Of a DNA stretch of 5,829 bases, positions 5,542-5,829 are shown piece by piece; the stretch's first letter is position 1; each line of letters begins with the position of its first letter. Source of the DNA: Bacteroidaceae bacterium. GTDB taxonomy: Bacteria > Bacteroidota > Bacteroidia > Bacteroidales > Bacteroidaceae. Location of the stretch: contig JAILIJ010000212.1 in assembly GCA_024695315.1 (NCBI GenBank), positions 1-5,829 on the forward strand, written 5' to 3'. The notes beneath the pieces were generated by a model that worked only from the letters and a program-made list of their open reading frames with translations, ran no database searches and was not told the origin of the DNA. The translations under genes were made by a program, and so were the position numbers.

Positions 5542-5829
5542 CGCCTTTTTTTAAAATAAAAATATATTATCACGTATTTCTTATAAAACGGTCCAAAAAT
5601 GATACAGAATGTAAGTTTTGATTTGTCTATTATTTAAGTTTTGTATGAAATTTGAAAGTGGTAAAAAAGGACTGTGGTTGAGGCTGAAAAATACAGCTAA
5701 AAATTCATTCGATTTTTTAACCTCTATATAATTACGTTTTCTAAAAATCTGCAAAAAAGTTTACAAATGGATTTTACGAATTTTCCTTGTTTTTAGATTG
5801 TATATGATACTATTTTATCATGACTGACA
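5542..5829. other. A/T-rich region with no convincing gene
   Basis: No coding region, tRNA or clear hairpin terminator is recognisable on either strand. The longest ATG-started plus-strand reading frame I noted is 28 codons plus stop (5645-5731), beginning MKFESGKKGLW, with no recognisable relative and no supporting signal. The last bases hold an ATG at 5820 (ATGACTGACA) preceded by A/T-rich DNA, which might start a plus-strand gene beyond the window. A TTG at 5787-5789 and a TA at 5811 are spaced roughly like a promoter, but the -7 match is poor. The upstream end of the macro-gene promoter probably extends into 5542-5566. Confidence 0.5.

Noticed and set aside
5645..5731. 28-codon plus-strand reading frame
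   Set aside because: Too short, no recognisable family, no clear promoter or conserved start context; kept only as a note in the gene-free region.
1..5829. CRISPR array, insertion sequence, tRNA or rRNA genes, attachment sites
   Set aside because: No spaced direct repeats, transposase-like proteins, terminal repeats or structured RNA gene signatures were seen on either strand.

Overview
The window looks like a chromosomal segment from the Bacteroidales, most likely a Prevotella-type organism. Three things suggest this. None of the five genes has a Shine-Dalgarno sequence; each start follows an A/T-rich leader instead. A TAnnTTTG promoter box, typical of Bacteroidetes, lies upstream of the macro-domain gene. 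The shikimate kinase and the short MenE-like ligase also resemble Bacteroidetes forms. The taxonomic call is inference from style and protein recall, not from a search.

Left part (1-3567, + strand): three housekeeping genes run in the same direction. They are aroK (shikimate kinase, TTG start), speA (PLP-dependent biosynthetic arginine decarboxylase) and a short MenE-like acyl-CoA ligase. The aroK-speA gap is 61 bases and the speA-ligase gap is 27 bases, so speA and the ligase are probably co-transcribed. The run closes with a strong intrinsic terminator whose stem begins inside the last ligase codons. A second, perfect 10-bp hairpin followed by five T lies about 30 bases inside the ligase coding region. 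It looks like an attenuator or embedded terminator that would separate speA output from ligase output, and it is the most unusual regulatory feature here.

Right part (3584-5433, - strand): two accessory genes converge on the housekeeping run. A MacroD/YmdB-type macro-domain protein is followed, after 119 bases, by a protein with four predicted membrane segments and a C-terminal DUF1963 (YwqG-like) domain. The macro gene has a good promoter box, a leader of about 93 nt with a hairpin, and a weak terminator-like hairpin at its stop. The DUF1963 gene may therefore be expressed partly on its own.

Far right (5542-5829): A/T-rich DNA with no convincing gene. An ATG ten bases from the end could start a gene beyond the window.

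The aromatic, polyamine and quinone genes share no single pathway beyond core metabolism; shikimate does feed chorismate and thereby menaquinone, which gives a loose aroK-menE link. The macro/DUF1963 pair may form a small ADP-ribose-related, membrane-associated module, but that is a hypothesis resting on adjacency only.
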